A stretch of 64,000 bases of DNA from Pachypanchax playfairii (Eukaryota; Chordata; Actinopteri; Cyprinodontiformes; Aplocheilidae): positions 5,228,756-5,292,755 of the forward strand of contig SSNP01000019.1 in NCBI GenBank assembly GCA_006937955.1. Reading direction: 5' to 3'. The position numbers and the translations under genes were made by a program. The notes beneath the pieces are model-generated. The model saw nothing but the letters and a program-made list of their open reading frames with translations. It ran no database searches and had not been told where the DNA came from. Shown here piece by piece: positions 63,025 to 64,000 of the stretch (within the stretch, counting starts at the first letter, position 1; the number at the start of each line of letters is the position of its first letter).

Positions 63025-63326
63025 GTAAAAAAAAATACAGTCCATGACAAATATAGAAAAATGATTTAACATTAAACACTTATAATGACAGTCTTCAGTA
63101 CTGTTTACAGTATTTCTGTGGATGAATGCACAGAAAACATCTGCATTTACATGAACTGACTGGCACACACCTCTTGTCCTTCATTGATTTTCTGCAGTTC
63201 TGCACATGAAAGTGAAGGAGACACTTTAATTAGTCATGTATAATTAATTAGTTCTTATACTGTGCTTGATCCTTCATCTACTTTTTAATCTACTCTTCAT
63301 CTCCTCTTCTTTTTTTTTTTTAACAG

Positions 63327-63412
63327 TTTGAGAATGAAATCATTCTGAAGTTGGATCATGAGGTGGAAGGTGGAGGAGGAGATGAACGATACATGCAGCT
63401 ACTAGAAACCAT
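63327..63412 (+). CDS. dock2: DOCK2 exon l (FENEIILKLDHEVEGGGGDE...)
   Basis: The acceptor is a T-run followed by AACAG at 63326 and the donor is GTAGGT at 63413. It reads FENEIILKLDHEVEGGGGDE then RYMQLLET, ending on AT (phase 2). The relatives I recall have E-G-G-R-G-D-E, so the Gly in place of Arg is a local change worth checking. It is the last DOCK2 exon in the window. Confidence 0.95.
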
Positions 63413-63452
63413 GTAGGTCACAGTTTACTATGTCCGAATCTTTGCTGCTTCC

Positions 63453-64000
63453 TTAAAGAGGCCATTTCACGCAAATTTCTAGACTTTGTGGTTATTTCTT
63501 AAGTATTAACCTGTATAATGAAACATTTTATATCTAAAAAATGTTAGGAAACACTGATTAACAGACTTTTAATCTATCTGCATCAAGATTCAGCTGGCTT
63601 CGTCAGGCTTCGGGCTCAAACTCATTAATATTCATTATTCGAAATTGCTGGACTCAGATTGGCTAAGAAACTAGTCTATGAAAGCACAGCGTCGTGTTTC
63701 CTGCCCCTCTGCGCATGGCAACAGAACACGTGGTCTCTTCCGGTTTGATACGTCTTATGCTACAGCTTTTAGCCAGCAGCATGCTAGGCGTGGTTTTAAC
63801 TGCGGGAGCTGATAAATGCTAACGAGTTGTGATGAAACATGTACCGGCCGTTCGGACTCTGGAGAACTCGGGTTTTATCACCACCTGTGTAGTTTGAGAG
63901 ATTAAAACTGAAAGAGAAGTTGTTGACCTGTTTTCACACCCACAATGAAGGTAAGAACACCTGTGGAGCTAAAATATTCAACAGAAACCTCAGAAAAACC
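63453..64000 (+). mobile_element. K1 TTAA-flanked MITE, copy 5 (right end cut by window)
   Basis: Begins TTAAAGAGGCC at 63453, 40 bp after DOCK2 exon l, and runs off the window. ATGAAG at 63945-63950 followed by GTAAGA is conserved although the copy is diverged. It has the same orientation as the other four copies. Confidence 0.9.

Overview
The window is vertebrate nuclear DNA, almost certainly from a teleost fish. It has GT-AG introns, long (TG)n tracts, a Rex3-like LINE tail ending in (GGAT)n, tRNA-derived SINE pieces, Tc1/mariner relics, a hAT MITE and TTAA-flanked elements. Nothing bacterial or viral was seen. Single Ns (1274, 19146) and a 30-N gap (45302-45331) show a draft assembly.

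Two genes are supported. The first is the middle of DOCK2 on the plus strand: twelve internal exons from 4236 to 63412 that join without a frame break (1194 nt, about 397 complete codons). Both gene ends lie outside the window. These exons encode the helical region that precedes the DHR-2 Rac-GEF domain. The second gene is INSYN2B (FAM196B), on the minus strand entirely inside the 30-kb DOCK2 intron (29601-59711). Its three coding exons (41352-39839, 36875-36801, 32150-31967) join to a 590-residue reading frame. The middle exon, only 75 bp, was found by reading the minus strand for the conserved Y-R-T-G-Q-D segment. The same antisense nesting is known in human, where FAM196B lies in DOCK2.

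The rest is intron rich in mobile elements. The most interesting part is a group of TTAA-flanked elements whose ends read TTAAAGA...TCTTTAA. (1) A family of about 590 bp, here K1, has five copies (1, 3058, 5641, 27661, 63453), all in DOCK2 sense orientation. Each contains a CCAAT-like motif and an ATG-AAG followed by a GTAAGA splice donor. (2) A second family, K2, has two copies (11295 and 27424). Each copy is interrupted by a different later insertion, so each shows the other's empty site. (3) An insert of about 0.93 kb (19147-20080) carries part of a THAP zinc-finger exon and ends in ...GCTCTTTAA. TTAA target duplications together with THAP domains point to the Kolobok superfamily.

Three near-identical duplications abut N positions (1-1273 vs 5656-6931; 18828-19145 vs 20081-20397; 44962-45301 vs 45332-45670). 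They look like unmerged haplotypes or contig overlaps rather than biology. The 19-kb case appears to capture both the empty and the filled allele of the THAP-bearing insertion.
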